The translations under genes were made by a program, and so were the position numbers. A stretch of 64,000 nucleotides of DNA from positions 3,446,001 to 3,510,000 of the forward strand of contig NZ_JAHOPB010000001.1 of the NCBI RefSeq assembly GCF_019039055.1. Direction: 5' to 3'. Of the stretch, positions 45,966 through 54,070 are shown one piece after another. The stretch's first letter is position 1, and each line of letters begins with the position of its first letter. This stretch comes from Reyranella humidisoli (GTDB taxonomy: Bacteria; Pseudomonadota; Alphaproteobacteria; Reyranellales; Reyranellaceae). The notes beneath the pieces were generated by a model that did no database searches, had not been told where the DNA came from, and saw only the letters and a program-made list of their open reading frames with translations.

Positions 45966-46063
45966 GACTAAGATGCAACCCGCCCGAATTTCGGCGCATG
46001 TCCTTGCTAATCCATCGTTCGCGGTCTAATTCCAGCGCTCATCGCAGAAAAGGCTAGATATCA

Positions 46064-46702
46064 ATGGCGGCACCTCAGTATCCGAAACCGGCATCCGAGA
46101 GTCTCAAGCAGGTCGTCCGGGACATCATGAGCACCAAGGGCAGGCTCTATGCCCAGATCCCGCATCCGGATTTCGCAGATTGGCCGTCGAAGCATCTGCC
46201 CAAGAAGCGGCAGGCGATCATCGGTCCGCATCTTGAGTACAAGGGCGGCACCGCGCTCGACATCGGCGCTTACTTCGGCGCCTTCTCGCTGTGGCTGGAC
46301 GATCTCGGCTATACGGTAACCGCCGTTGAGCGCAACAAGCAGTGCGTCCAGGTCATTCGCGAGCTCCGCGAACTCTGGGGCAAGAAGTTCGACCTCTTCG
46401 AGGGTTCGTACTACGACACGCCCAATACGAAGCACGACGTCATCTTCGCGCTCAACGTTCTCCATCATTCGCTCAAGCGCAAGGAAACGACCGAGCAACT
46501 CGAGGCTTTCCTGCCGAAGCTCGATTGCAAGATGATGATCTTCGAGTCCCACGACGACGGCGAACTTCCGATGAAGTCGGCCTACCGGCCGCTGTCGCCC
46601 GACGATTTCGTGAAGCTGATTTCCGAGAAGACCGGGCTGGGCAAGGTCGAGGAAATCGGCATCGATGGAAAGCGAAGGATCTTCAAGCTCAAGCGTGCGT
46701 AG
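46064..46702 (+). CDS. Class I SAM-dependent methyltransferase (paralogue of the fusion N-domain)
   Basis: 212 residues from the ATG at 46064. From YPKPASESLKQ onward it aligns without gaps, by eye, over much of its length with the N-terminal domain of the 42169-43908 fusion: IPHPDFADWPSK, the motif-I strand ALDIGAYFGAFS (about 64-75), VTAVERNKQCV and MMIFESHDDG. Compared with the fusion it is richer in Lys and lacks the kinase. A gene duplication, with gain or loss of the kinase, explains both. It may act on a related sugar or lipid-linked end. It overlaps the next gene by 38 bp. Confidence 0.85.
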   Translation: MAAPQYPKPASESLKQVVRDIMSTKGRLYAQIPHPDFADWPSKHLPKKRQAIIGPHLEYKGGTALDIGAYFGAFSLWLDDLGYTVTAVERNKQCVQVIRELRELWGKKFDLFEGSYYDTPNTKHDVIFALNVLHHSLKRKETTEQLEAFLPKLDCKMMIFESHDDGELPMKSAYRPLSPDDFVKLISEKTGLGKVEEIGIDGKRRIFKLKRA

Positions 46703-47555
46703 CGACGGTATCTCCGGCCCCGTGTTGGTCACGGGAGCTGGAGGCTATCTCGGAGGCCGGGTCATCGGCCAACTGCGGGCGAAGGGCGTCGAGAGCCTTG
46801 GCCTGGCACGCGGCGGTGGATCGGATATTGCCTGCGATCTTCTGGATGCGGGCAGTGTGCGCAATGTCGTGGATCGGACAGTTCCCCGCGTCGTCGTCCA
46901 TTGTGCGGCGGCGGTTCCCAGGAACGCCGGCGGATACGATGATGCGGAGGCGGGTGCTGACAGCGTGAGAATGGTCCGAAATCTGGTCGATGCCGGTGTC
47001 GCCAACATCGTCTTCGCATCGTCGATGACGGTCTACGGGCCCGGAGAGATGGAACCGCTGCGCGAGGATCGCGTTGATCCGCGATCGGCCTACGGCCGCG
47101 CCAAGCTCGAAGCGGAAGCCCTGTTGGCTTCCGCCGCCGGCTGCAGTGCTGTTGCGTTGCGGCTTCCGGGGCTCTTCGGCCCGCCGCGACGGAACGGCCT
47201 CGTCTACGCACTGTGCGAGGCGATCAGGAAGGGGAGGACGCCGACGTTGCCAGCACAGCCGCTGATGTGGTCGGCGATGCATGTCGACGATGCGGCCTCC
47301 ACGATGGTCCGGGCCGCGTTGCGTCAGCCTGGACCGGGGTTCGTGACAAACGTCGGTTATGCAGGGCCGCTCTCCGTTTCCCTGCTCGTGCAGCGCCTGC
47401 GGGAGATTGCCGGCGTACAGATCGAGTACGACGTGCCGCATCCGTCCTTCGAGATGGACCTCGGCACGCTTCAGTCCACGCTGGGTCTGCCGCAGGGCGA
47501 CCTGGGAAGCCGCCTCAGCGAAATGCTCGAATACGCCGCGGTTGACGTAGTATAA
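46665..47555 (+). CDS. NAD-dependent sugar epimerase/dehydratase (extended SDR)
   Basis: 296 residues from the ATG at 46665, chosen because GAGGAAA stands 9 bp before it; a GTG at 46695 would shorten the overlap with the methyltransferase gene to 8 bp and drop a Ser-rich leader. NAD-binding TGAGGYLGG (about 23-31), HCAAAVPRN, SSMTVYGPGE and the catalytic YGRAK (about 141-145) place it in the GalE/RfbB-like superfamily. Which NDP-sugar it acts on cannot be told. Precedes pseB by 50 bp. Confidence 0.82.
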   Translation: MESEGSSSSSVRSDGISGPVLVTGAGGYLGGRVIGQLRAKGVESLGLARGGGSDIACDLLDAGSVRNVVDRTVPRVVVHCAAAVPRNAGGYDDAEAGADSVRMVRNLVDAGVANIVFASSMTVYGPGEMEPLREDRVDPRSAYGRAKLEAEALLASAAGCSAVALRLPGLFGPPRRNGLVYALCEAIRKGRTPTLPAQPLMWSAMHVDDAASTMVRAALRQPGPGFVTNVGYAGPLSVSLLVQRLREIAGVQIEYDVPHPSFEMDLGTLQSTLGLPQGDLGSRLSEMLEYAAVDVV

Positions 47556-47556
47556 T
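47551..47556 (+). promoter_or_regulatory. Candidate -10 hexamer upstream of pseB
   Basis: TATAAT overlaps the stop region of the epimerase gene, 50 bp before the pseB start. TTGACG is present at 47542 but only 3 bp away, so it cannot be the matching -35; no other good -35 is at 16-18 bp. Weak candidate promoter. Confidence 0.25.
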
Positions 47557-47605
47557 AAAGGCCGGGGGCGCAGAGCCCGTCCTTCCAATAGACAAGGGGT
47601 TTTGG

Positions 47606-48628
47606 GTGCGGGTCATTAACGACAAGGCGTATTCGTTCTTCGATGACAAGTCCGTGCTGATCACGGGCGGGACCGGTTCTTTCGGCAACCTGTTCATCAA
47701 GAACGTACTGGAGCGGTCCAAGCCGCGACGCGTGATCGTGTACTCGCGCGACGAGTTCAAGCAGTACGAAATGCAACAGCGCTTCGACCTGCATGACTAT
47801 CCGGCGATCCGCTACTTCATCGGCGACGTTCGCGACGCGAACCGCCTCGAGATGGCGATGCGCGAAGTCGACTGCGTCGTGCACGCGGCCGCGATGAAGC
47901 ATGTGCCCGCCGCCGAATACAACCCGTTCGAGTGCCTGCACACCAACGTCAACGGCGCCGAGAACGTGGTTCATGCCGCGCTGCGCAACGGCGTGAAGAA
48001 CGTGCTCGCCCTTTCCACGGACAAGGCCTGCAACCCGATCAATCTCTACGGCGCGAGCAAGCTCGCTTCCGACAAGATCTTCGTGTCGGCCAACAACCTG
48101 TCGGGCTCGATCGGCACGCGCTTCACCGTGCTGCGCTACGGCAACGTGGTCGGCTCGCGTGGCAGCGTCATTCCGTTCTTCCGCCGGCTGGTCGAGCAGA
48201 AGGCCGATCATCTGCCGATCACCGACGAGCGCATGACGCGCTTCTGGATCACGCTGCAGCAGGGCGTCGATTTCGCGGCCTCCGTGATCAACGCCGCGCA
48301 TGGCGGCGAGATTTTCGTCCCGAAGATCCCCAGCATGCGGATCACCGACTTGGCGCGTGTCATGGCGCCGACGATCCCGATGAAGAACATCGGCATCCGC
48401 CCCGGCGAGAAGCTGCATGAGGTCATGGTCGGCGAGGACGATTCGCGGCAGACCTGCGAACTCGAGGATTGCTACGTCATCGAGCCGGCGTTCAACTGGT
48501 GGAAGCGCGACAGCTATGTCGGTAACGGTGCCGAACGGGTCGCCGACGGCTTCCGCTACTCCAGCGACAACAACAATCGTTGGGTCTCGGACGAAGAACT
48601 GAAGGCGTTCCTGCGGGACATCAAGTGA
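47606..48628 (+). CDS. pseB: UDP-GlcNAc 4,6-dehydratase (5-inverting), PseB/FlaA1 family
   Basis: 340 residues from a GTG at 47606 preceded by AAGGGG. Short FlaA1-type extended SDR: NAD motif ITGGTGSFGNLF (about 19-30), YSRDEFKQYEMQQRF, and the catalytic STDKACNPINLYGASK (about 138-153, Asp-Lys and Tyr) that marks inverting dehydratases such as PseB. It makes UDP-2-acetamido-2,6-dideoxy-beta-L-arabino-4-hexulose, the first step to pseudaminic acid, though FlaA1/CapD relatives feed other L-sugars (FucNAc, QuiNAc). The following pseC-, neuB-, pseH- and pseG-like genes favour the nonulosonate route. pseC starts within its stop. Confidence 0.92.
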   Translation: MRVINDKAYSFFDDKSVLITGGTGSFGNLFIKNVLERSKPRRVIVYSRDEFKQYEMQQRFDLHDYPAIRYFIGDVRDANRLEMAMREVDCVVHAAAMKHVPAAEYNPFECLHTNVNGAENVVHAALRNGVKNVLALSTDKACNPINLYGASKLASDKIFVSANNLSGSIGTRFTVLRYGNVVGSRGSVIPFFRRLVEQKADHLPITDERMTRFWITLQQGVDFAASVINAAHGGEIFVPKIPSMRITDLARVMAPTIPMKNIGIRPGEKLHEVMVGEDDSRQTCELEDCYVIEPAFNWWKRDSYVGNGAERVADGFRYSSDNNNRWVSDEELKAFLRDIK

Positions 48629-49851
48629 CCGACGGGGGCTCCGGCCCGTTCCTGTCGTACGGGCGACAGTCGATCAGCGACGAGGACATCGAGGCCGTCG
48701 TCGCGGTACTGCGCGGCGACTGGCTGACGCAGGGGCCGACGGTCGATGCGTTCGAGAAGGAACTCGCGACGCTTACCGGCGCCACGCACGCGGTTGCCTG
48801 CTCCAACGGCACGACCGGCCTGCACATCGCCGCGGCGGCGCTGGACCTCCAGCCGAAGGATGCCGTGATCGTTCCGTCGATCACGTTCCTGGCGACGGCT
48901 AACGCGGTCCGCTATGTCGGCGCCGAGGTCGTTTTCGCGGATGTGAATCCCGATACCGCGCTCATGGAGCCGCAGCATCTCGAGGATGCCCTCGCACGGG
49001 CGAAGGCCCTGGGGCTGCGTCCGCGGGCGGTGTTCCCTGTGCATCTCGCAGGACATCCGGCGGATGTGCGCGATGCAGCGCGGGCTGCCGGCCTCATGGT
49101 GGTCGAAGATGCCTGTCATGCGCTCGGCACGAGGATGCGGCGCGGCGACGGCGAGGTGACGGTGGGCTCGGGATCGGGCGTCGACATGACGGTCTTCTCC
49201 TTCCACCCGGTCAAGACGATCGCCACGGGCGAGGGCGGGGCCGTCACGACCAGCGACGACGAACTGGGTGACCGGCTGCGCCGCTTCCGCAGCCACGGAA
49301 TGGTGCGCGAACCGCAGCTCTTCCGGAACAGGGACGAGGCCTTCTCGCCGGATGGCAAGCCGAACCCCTGGTACTATGAAATGCCGGACATCGGCTTCAA
49401 CTACCGGCTCACGGATCTGCAGAGCGCGCTCGGCCTGTCGCAACTCAAGCGTATCGACCGGTTCATCGAGCGGCGCGAGGAGATCGTCGATCTCTACGAT
49501 CGCAGCCTCGTGCCCCTGTCGCCCTACATCAAGCCGCTCTCGCGTTCGAAAGCGTCGGGGTCGCGGGTTGGCTGGCACCTCTATGTCGGTCTTTTCGATT
49601 TCGAGCGCCTGGGCCTCGGCCGCGCCGACGTGATGGCGGCGCTTCGCGAAAAGAACATCGGCAGCCAGGTGCACTATGTGCCGGTTCACTGGCAGCCCTA
49701 CTATGTCGAACGCTACGGCAAGCTCGATCTGCCGGGCGCTGCCGCCTACTATCGTCGCTGCCTCTCGCTGCCGCTGTATCCGGGTCTGCAGGACACCGAC
49801 GTACAGCGTGTGGTCGATGCACTGGCCGGACTCGTGAAGCGCGCGGCCTGA
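48625..49851 (+). CDS. pseC: DegT/DnrJ aminotransferase, PseC-type
   Basis: 408 residues from the GTG at 48625, overlapping the pseB stop (GTGA). PLP fold-type I sugar aminotransferase: FLSYGRQSISDEDIEAV, SNGTTGLHIA, VVEDACHALG and the Schiff-base Lys near 196 in HPVKTIATGEGG. The GFNYRLTDLQSALGLSQL segment is typical of PseC/ArnB relatives. It would transfer an amino group to C4 of the PseB product, giving UDP-4-amino-4,6-dideoxy-N-acetyl-altrosamine. Co-transcribed with pseB and the NeuB-SpsF fusion. Confidence 0.92.
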   Translation: MTDGGSGPFLSYGRQSISDEDIEAVVAVLRGDWLTQGPTVDAFEKELATLTGATHAVACSNGTTGLHIAAAALDLQPKDAVIVPSITFLATANAVRYVGAEVVFADVNPDTALMEPQHLEDALARAKALGLRPRAVFPVHLAGHPADVRDAARAAGLMVVEDACHALGTRMRRGDGEVTVGSGSGVDMTVFSFHPVKTIATGEGGAVTTSDDELGDRLRRFRSHGMVREPQLFRNRDEAFSPDGKPNPWYYEMPDIGFNYRLTDLQSALGLSQLKRIDRFIERREEIVDLYDRSLVPLSPYIKPLSRSKASGSRVGWHLYVGLFDFERLGLGRADVMAALREKNIGSQVHYVPVHWQPYYVERYGKLDLPGAAAYYRRCLSLPLYPGLQDTDVQRVVDALAGLVKRAA

Positions 49852-49872
49852 TCCGCAACGGGGACATCTACC

Positions 49873-51660
49873 GTGAAAGCACCATTGCTCGTCTATGAAA
49901 CGGCCAACGTGCATGGCGGAGACCCGGATAGCCTGATCGCGTTGGTCGATGCGCTGGGCAAGCAGACCTACGCGAGACAGGCGATCAAGTTTCATCCCAT
50001 TTCGGCGGAAACGCTCTCGCTGCCCGACTTCTCCTACTTCGGGACCTATCAGAAGCTCGAGATTCCGGCGGCGCGCTGGGCGGATATCATTGACCGCGCC
50101 AAGGCCGCGATCGGAGCGGTGTGGCTCGAGGGCGCCGACCTGAGCTGTATCCGCGTCCTGTCGGAGAACCTGGACAAAGTCGACGGCATCAAGCTGCAGT
50201 CGTCGATTCTCGAGAATCACGAGGTTCTTACCGCGCTGGCGGCCCTCGATCTTTCGGACAAGACGCTCACCCTGAACATTGCTGGTTACGAAGTCGGCCG
50301 GATTTCGGAAGCGGTCCGTCGCTTCCGCGTGCTACGGCCGGGGCGGATTGCCCTGCAGGTCGGCTTCCAGGCCTATCCCACCGCAGTCGAGGATGCGCTC
50401 CTGAACAAGATTCCGGTCCTGCGCGCGGCCTTCCCCGATCTCGACATCGCGCTCGCCGACCATGTCGATGCGAACGACCCGTTTGCCCGCCGCCTGCCGC
50501 TCATTGCGGCGGCCCTGGGCTGTACGATCATCGAGAAGCATGTCTGCATCGACCGGGCCACGGCGCCGCTCGACGGATCCGCCGCGCTGGAGCCCGCGGA
50601 GGTGGCCGAGCTTGGCCGCGACCTCACGCTGATGGCGCGCAGCTTCGACGATCGCTTCATCGCGGCAGCGGAGGCCGCCTATCTCGAAAAGACCGTCCAG
50701 CGACCGATCGTGCGGAGCGGCCTGGCAAAGGGCCAACTCGTGGCGCACGAGGACCTGCTGTACAGGCGCACCGACCGCCCGGGTCTCACGATGGCCGAGA
50801 TCGAAGGCCTGCAGCGGTCGTTCCATATCCTGGCGCGACCGCTTGCTGCGAAGGCGCCGGTCGTTCGGGAGGACTTTCGCGGCGCGCACATCGCGGCGGT
50901 CGTGGCCGGCCGCATGAAGTCGACGCGCCTGCCCAAGAAGGCGACACTGGCGGTCCATGGCGTGCCGAGCGTCGAGCGCACGCTGGAGAATTGCCTGCGT
51001 TTTCCGTATGTCCGCACCGTCGTGCTCGCCACGTCGACGACCGATGAGGACAGCGTGCTGGAAAAGCATACGCTGGGTGGCCGGGTGAAGTTCTGGAAGG
51101 GCGAGCCCGAGGACGTGATCAAGCGCTACCTCGGCGCCTGCGATGCCTACGATATCGACGTGGTGATCCGGGCGACGGCCGATTGCCTCACCATGTCGCC
51201 GGAGATCACGAAGATTCTGCTCGAAGAGCATTTTGCGTCGGGCGCCGACTTCACCCGCGTGCGGGCCGAGGCGCCTGGCTCCGCGCCGCAGATCTTCAAT
51301 GTCGAGGCGCTGCGTCGTATCGACCGGCTGAGCGGCGGCGCGGTCTATTCCGAGTACATGAACCAGTATGTCGAGAACAATCCCGAGCACTTCAAGATCC
51401 ATTGGGTCGATCTGCCGGCCGATCTCGTGCGGACGAACTACCGGCTGACGCTCGACTATCCAGAAGACCTGAAGATGTACGAGGCGCTCTATGCCGAACT
51501 GGAGCGCCGCAATCAGGTGGCCGACCTGCGCAACGTGATCGGCGTGCTGGATTCCAGGCCGGAGATCGCTGCCCTCAACGGCGGCATCAGCCAGATCTAC
51601 CTGCAGGACCCGGATCTGATCGCCAAGCTGAAGATCGCGACCCGCTTTCCGCAGGCCTGA
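49873..51660 (+). CDS. NeuB-like synthase fused to SpsF-like cytidylyltransferase
   Basis: 595 residues. Residues 1-270 are a divergent NeuB/PseI barrel: YETANVHGGDPDSL stands where IAEIGxNHxG is usual, IKFHPI where KFQTF is usual, while EKHVCIDRATAPLDGSAAL (about 220-238) is well kept. A SAF-like domain (about 272-335, VRSGLAKGQLVAHEDL) follows. From about 340 the protein is an SpsF/NeuA-type nucleotidyltransferase: AAVVAGRMKSTRLPKKA, GEPEDVIKRYLGACD, RATADCLTMSP and YRLTLDYPEDLK. One chain may thus condense PEP and activate the product with CTP (PseI plus PseF). Loss of some barrel residues leaves it open whether the first half is still a synthase. Confidence 0.85.
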   Translation: MKAPLLVYETANVHGGDPDSLIALVDALGKQTYARQAIKFHPISAETLSLPDFSYFGTYQKLEIPAARWADIIDRAKAAIGAVWLEGADLSCIRVLSENLDKVDGIKLQSSILENHEVLTALAALDLSDKTLTLNIAGYEVGRISEAVRRFRVLRPGRIALQVGFQAYPTAVEDALLNKIPVLRAAFPDLDIALADHVDANDPFARRLPLIAAALGCTIIEKHVCIDRATAPLDGSAALEPAEVAELGRDLTLMARSFDDRFIAAAEAAYLEKTVQRPIVRSGLAKGQLVAHEDLLYRRTDRPGLTMAEIEGLQRSFHILARPLAAKAPVVREDFRGAHIAAVVAGRMKSTRLPKKATLAVHGVPSVERTLENCLRFPYVRTVVLATSTTDEDSVLEKHTLGGRVKFWKGEPEDVIKRYLGACDAYDIDVVIRATADCLTMSPEITKILLEEHFASGADFTRVRAEAPGSAPQIFNVEALRRIDRLSGGAVYSEYMNQYVENNPEHFKIHWVDLPADLVRTNYRLTLDYPEDLKMYEALYAELERRNQVADLRNVIGVLDSRPEIAALNGGISQIYLQDPDLIAKLKIATRFPQA

Positions 51661-51664
51661 AGGC

Positions 51665-52588
51665 GTGGCGGCGGGGTTCGTCCTGGGGACGGCGCAGCTT
51701 GGGCTGGCCTATGGCCGCACCAATGCGGTCGGCAATCTGTCGGACGAAGCCGCGCTCGGCCTGCTGGAGGCTGCGTACGCGAGCGGGGTCCGCGAGATCG
51801 ATACGGCGCGCGCCTATGGCCTCAGCGAGCAGCGCATCGGCGAGTTCGTGCGGGCACATGGCGTGCGAGACCTGCGGATCCTGACCAAGCTCTCGCCCTT
51901 GCAGGATCTCACGCCGGAAGCGGGAGAAGCGGACGTCGCCTCGACGGTACGGCAATCGCTCGAGACATCCCTGGCCAATCTCCATCTCGATCGGCTGCCG
52001 GTGCTCATGCTTCATAGGCCCGATCATGCCGACGCCTTCGGAGGAGCGGTCTTGCGCGAGTTGCGGCGTTGGCGCGAGAAGGGGGCAATCGGAGCCCTGG
52101 GCGCGTCGGTCAACGTGCCGAAAGAGCTGGCGCAGGTGATGACCCACCGCGATTTCGAGCACATCCAGCTTCCCTACAATCTCCTCGACCGGCGGTGGCC
52201 CGCCGCCTTGGAGAAGGATGCCGCCGGGCGGGCTTTCCATGTTCGCAGCGTTTTCCTGCAGGGGCTGCTGGCCAATCCTCAAACGGCGGCCTGGCCCGAT
52301 GTGCCCGGCTACGAGCCGGCAGCACTGGCACGATCCCTGGAGATCGCGGCGGAGCGCCTGAAGCGCCGCGGCGTGCGCGACCTGGCCGTGGCTTATGTGC
52401 GAGGGCAGGCCTGGATCGGAGGATGCGTCGTCGGCGTGGAGCGGCCGGAACAGCTTGCCGAGAATCTTCGGTTGTTCGAGCAGCCGCCGCTGACCGCCGA
52501 CGAGATCGCGCTGGTACGCGAAGCCTTGCCGCCGGTGCCGTCGGCCCTGGTCGAGCCGTGGACGTGGCCGCCGGTCAAAGCGGCGTGA
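51665..52588 (+). CDS. Aldo/keto reductase
   Basis: 307 residues from a GTG 5 bp after the fusion gene. AKR landmarks: LGTAQLGLAYGR, the catalytic Asp/Tyr of IDTARAYGLSEQRIG (about 45-58), Lys in LTKLSP (about 75) and His in LMLHRPDH (about 116). Reductases of this type recur in nonulosonate and spore-coat sugar clusters beside NeuB and SpsF genes, role mostly untested. It may reduce a keto-sugar intermediate or an acyl substituent. Its 3' end overlaps the convergent ATP-grasp gene by 14 bp. Confidence 0.88.
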   Translation: MAAGFVLGTAQLGLAYGRTNAVGNLSDEAALGLLEAAYASGVREIDTARAYGLSEQRIGEFVRAHGVRDLRILTKLSPLQDLTPEAGEADVASTVRQSLETSLANLHLDRLPVLMLHRPDHADAFGGAVLRELRRWREKGAIGALGASVNVPKELAQVMTHRDFEHIQLPYNLLDRRWPAALEKDAAGRAFHVRSVFLQGLLANPQTAAWPDVPGYEPAALARSLEIAAERLKRRGVRDLAVAYVRGQAWIGGCVVGVERPEQLAENLRLFEQPPLTADEIALVREALPPVPSALVEPWTWPPVKAA

Positions 52589-53510
52589 TCTCGTTCGACC
52601 AGGATCGCTGCAGCGAATAGTGCCGGTCGGGCACGAAGACATCACCCTTGGCGCCGTCGAGGAAGGCGGCGATCGGATCGAAGCCCGTGGAAACGGCCAG
52701 GCAGAAGGTCGTCGAAACGCGCGGATTGACCTCGAAGGGATAGATCTTCCGGTCGTCGGTCAGCATGAGCTGGATGTTGTAGACGCCGGACGCCCGGAAA
52801 TGGCCCTGGAACCGCTCGACATAGTCGAGGATCTCCGGCGTGGCGTCGGTCTCCGCGCGGATGGTGATGCCGCGCTTGATCAGCACCTTCACGGGCACGA
52901 CGGCGGCGAGCTTGCCGGTGCGATCGGCCGCGACGAACACCGTGTACTCCTGGCCCTCGACATAATCCTGGGCCACGAGGTCGTCGCTGGCCGGCACGCC
53001 GCTCAGCGCGAAATAGGGCGCGAGCTGCGACGGATCGGTGAGCTGCCGCACGCCACGCGAGCCGCGTCCCGACCGGGGCTTGGCGATGATGGGGAAGGTG
53101 AGTTCTTCCGCCCGGTCGAACAGGACTGTGCGCGGCGCGCTCAGGCCCGCTTCGGCGATCAACTGCTCGGCGCGGTACTTGTCGAGCATCGACTCCACGA
53201 AGCCTGCCGACGGCAGCAGGAACGGTACCGGGCTGTCGCCGGCCGCGCGCGCGAGCGGGAGTAATTCCTCATCGACGCCGGGCACCACGAGGTCCAGCGC
53301 GTGTTCGCGCGCCAGGCGAAGGATTTCGGGAACGAACGCCGGATCGCGGGCGAAGGGCAACCGCACGCGACGGTCGGCGGGAATCGAGGTGGCGATCGCC
53401 GTCGGGTCGGCGTCGCCGAAATACATTTCGTAGCGGCCGTGCCAATGACGGTTGATGGCTTCGTTGCCGGCGCCGCCGCCGCCCGTGAAGAGAATCTTGC
53501 GCACGATCAC
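52575..53510 (-). CDS. ATP-grasp ligase (CarB-like)
   Basis: 311 residues from the GTG complement at 53510, which overlaps the pseH stop (GTGA); a second GTG two codons later is equally plausible. An N-terminal nucleotide-fold half (ILFTGGGGAGNEAI) is followed by the ATP-grasp core: FPIIAKPRSGRGSRGVRQL, AQDYVEGQEYTVFVAAD and metal-binding FEVNPRVSTTFC. These ligases join a carboxylate to an amine through an acyl-phosphate. In this setting it could attach an amino or hydroxy acid to the 4- or 7-amino group of a nonulosonate; that is inference. Last gene of a four-gene minus-strand unit. Confidence 0.85.
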   Translation of the reverse strand: MIVRKILFTGGGGAGNEAINRHWHGRYEMYFGDADPTAIATSIPADRRVRLPFARDPAFVPEILRLAREHALDLVVPGVDEELLPLARAAGDSPVPFLLPSAGFVESMLDKYRAEQLIAEAGLSAPRTVLFDRAEELTFPIIAKPRSGRGSRGVRQLTDPSQLAPYFALSGVPASDDLVAQDYVEGQEYTVFVAADRTGKLAAVVPVKVLIKRGITIRAETDATPEILDYVERFQGHFRASGVYNIQLMLTDDRKIYPFEVNPRVSTTFCLAVSTGFDPIAAFLDGAKGDVFVPDRHYSLQRSWSNEITPL

Positions 53511-54070
53511 CTGGCTGAAAACAAGGTCGAGAACTGCTGCTGCCGGGCGGACTTCCACTTGTCGGCAAACAACGCATAAAGACGGACATCGAGCATCTCG
53601 TCGCCGCGCCGCAGGTGACGAAGCCGCACGCCCTCGAGCTCGAAGCCGAGGTTTTCGTGAAGCCGGGCGCTGCGCGGATTGGAAGAGATCGCATCGCCGC
53701 AAAGCTTCGAGAGCCCGAGACCGTCGAAGAAATGGTCGGCGGCCATGAACAGCATGGCGCCGCCGGAGCCGCGAACGGCGTCGGGTTCGCCGATATAGAA
53801 CGTCCACTCCCCACGGCCGTGCCTGCGCTCGATCGCGTAGAAGCCCACCGATCCGATGGGACGTCCACGATACTCGCAGATGTGATAGCTGCAGGTGTCG
53901 TTCGAAGTGGCGCGGCCGATCCAGGCCGTGTGTTCATCGAGCCTGATTTCGTGGTCCGTGTACATCGACGCGCGGATCGAGGGCTGGTTGCGCCATGCCA
54001 TCGTCATCGCCGCATCGGCCACGGTCAGCGGCCGCAGCCGGAAGTCGCCGTATCTCAGGTCGAAGCCCAC
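53507..54070 (-). CDS. pseH: GNAT N-acetyltransferase, PseH-like
   Basis: 187 residues from a GTG directly abutting the pseG stop. RimJ/RimL-like GNAT fold: LRYGDFRLRPLTVADA, MAWRNQPSIRASMYTD (the 'WRN..IR..M' signature of PseH), acetyl-CoA binding around GSGGAMLFMAADHFF, and LHENLGFELEGVRLRHLRRG. PseH acetylates the 4-amino group of the PseC product. Assignment rests on the motif plus placement between pseG and the ATP-grasp gene. Confidence 0.88.
   Translation of the reverse strand: MGFDLRYGDFRLRPLTVADAAMTMAWRNQPSIRASMYTDHEIRLDEHTAWIGRATSNDTCSYHICEYRGRPIGSVGFYAIERRHGRGEWTFYIGEPDAVRGSGGAMLFMAADHFFDGLGLSKLCGDAISSNPRSARLHENLGFELEGVRLRHLRRGDEMLDVRLYALFADKWKSARQQQFSTLFSAR

Noticed and set aside
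47542..47556. TTGACG followed by TATAAT as a sigma-70 promoter
   Set aside because: The two hexamers are separated by only 3 bp; a functional pair needs about 17.
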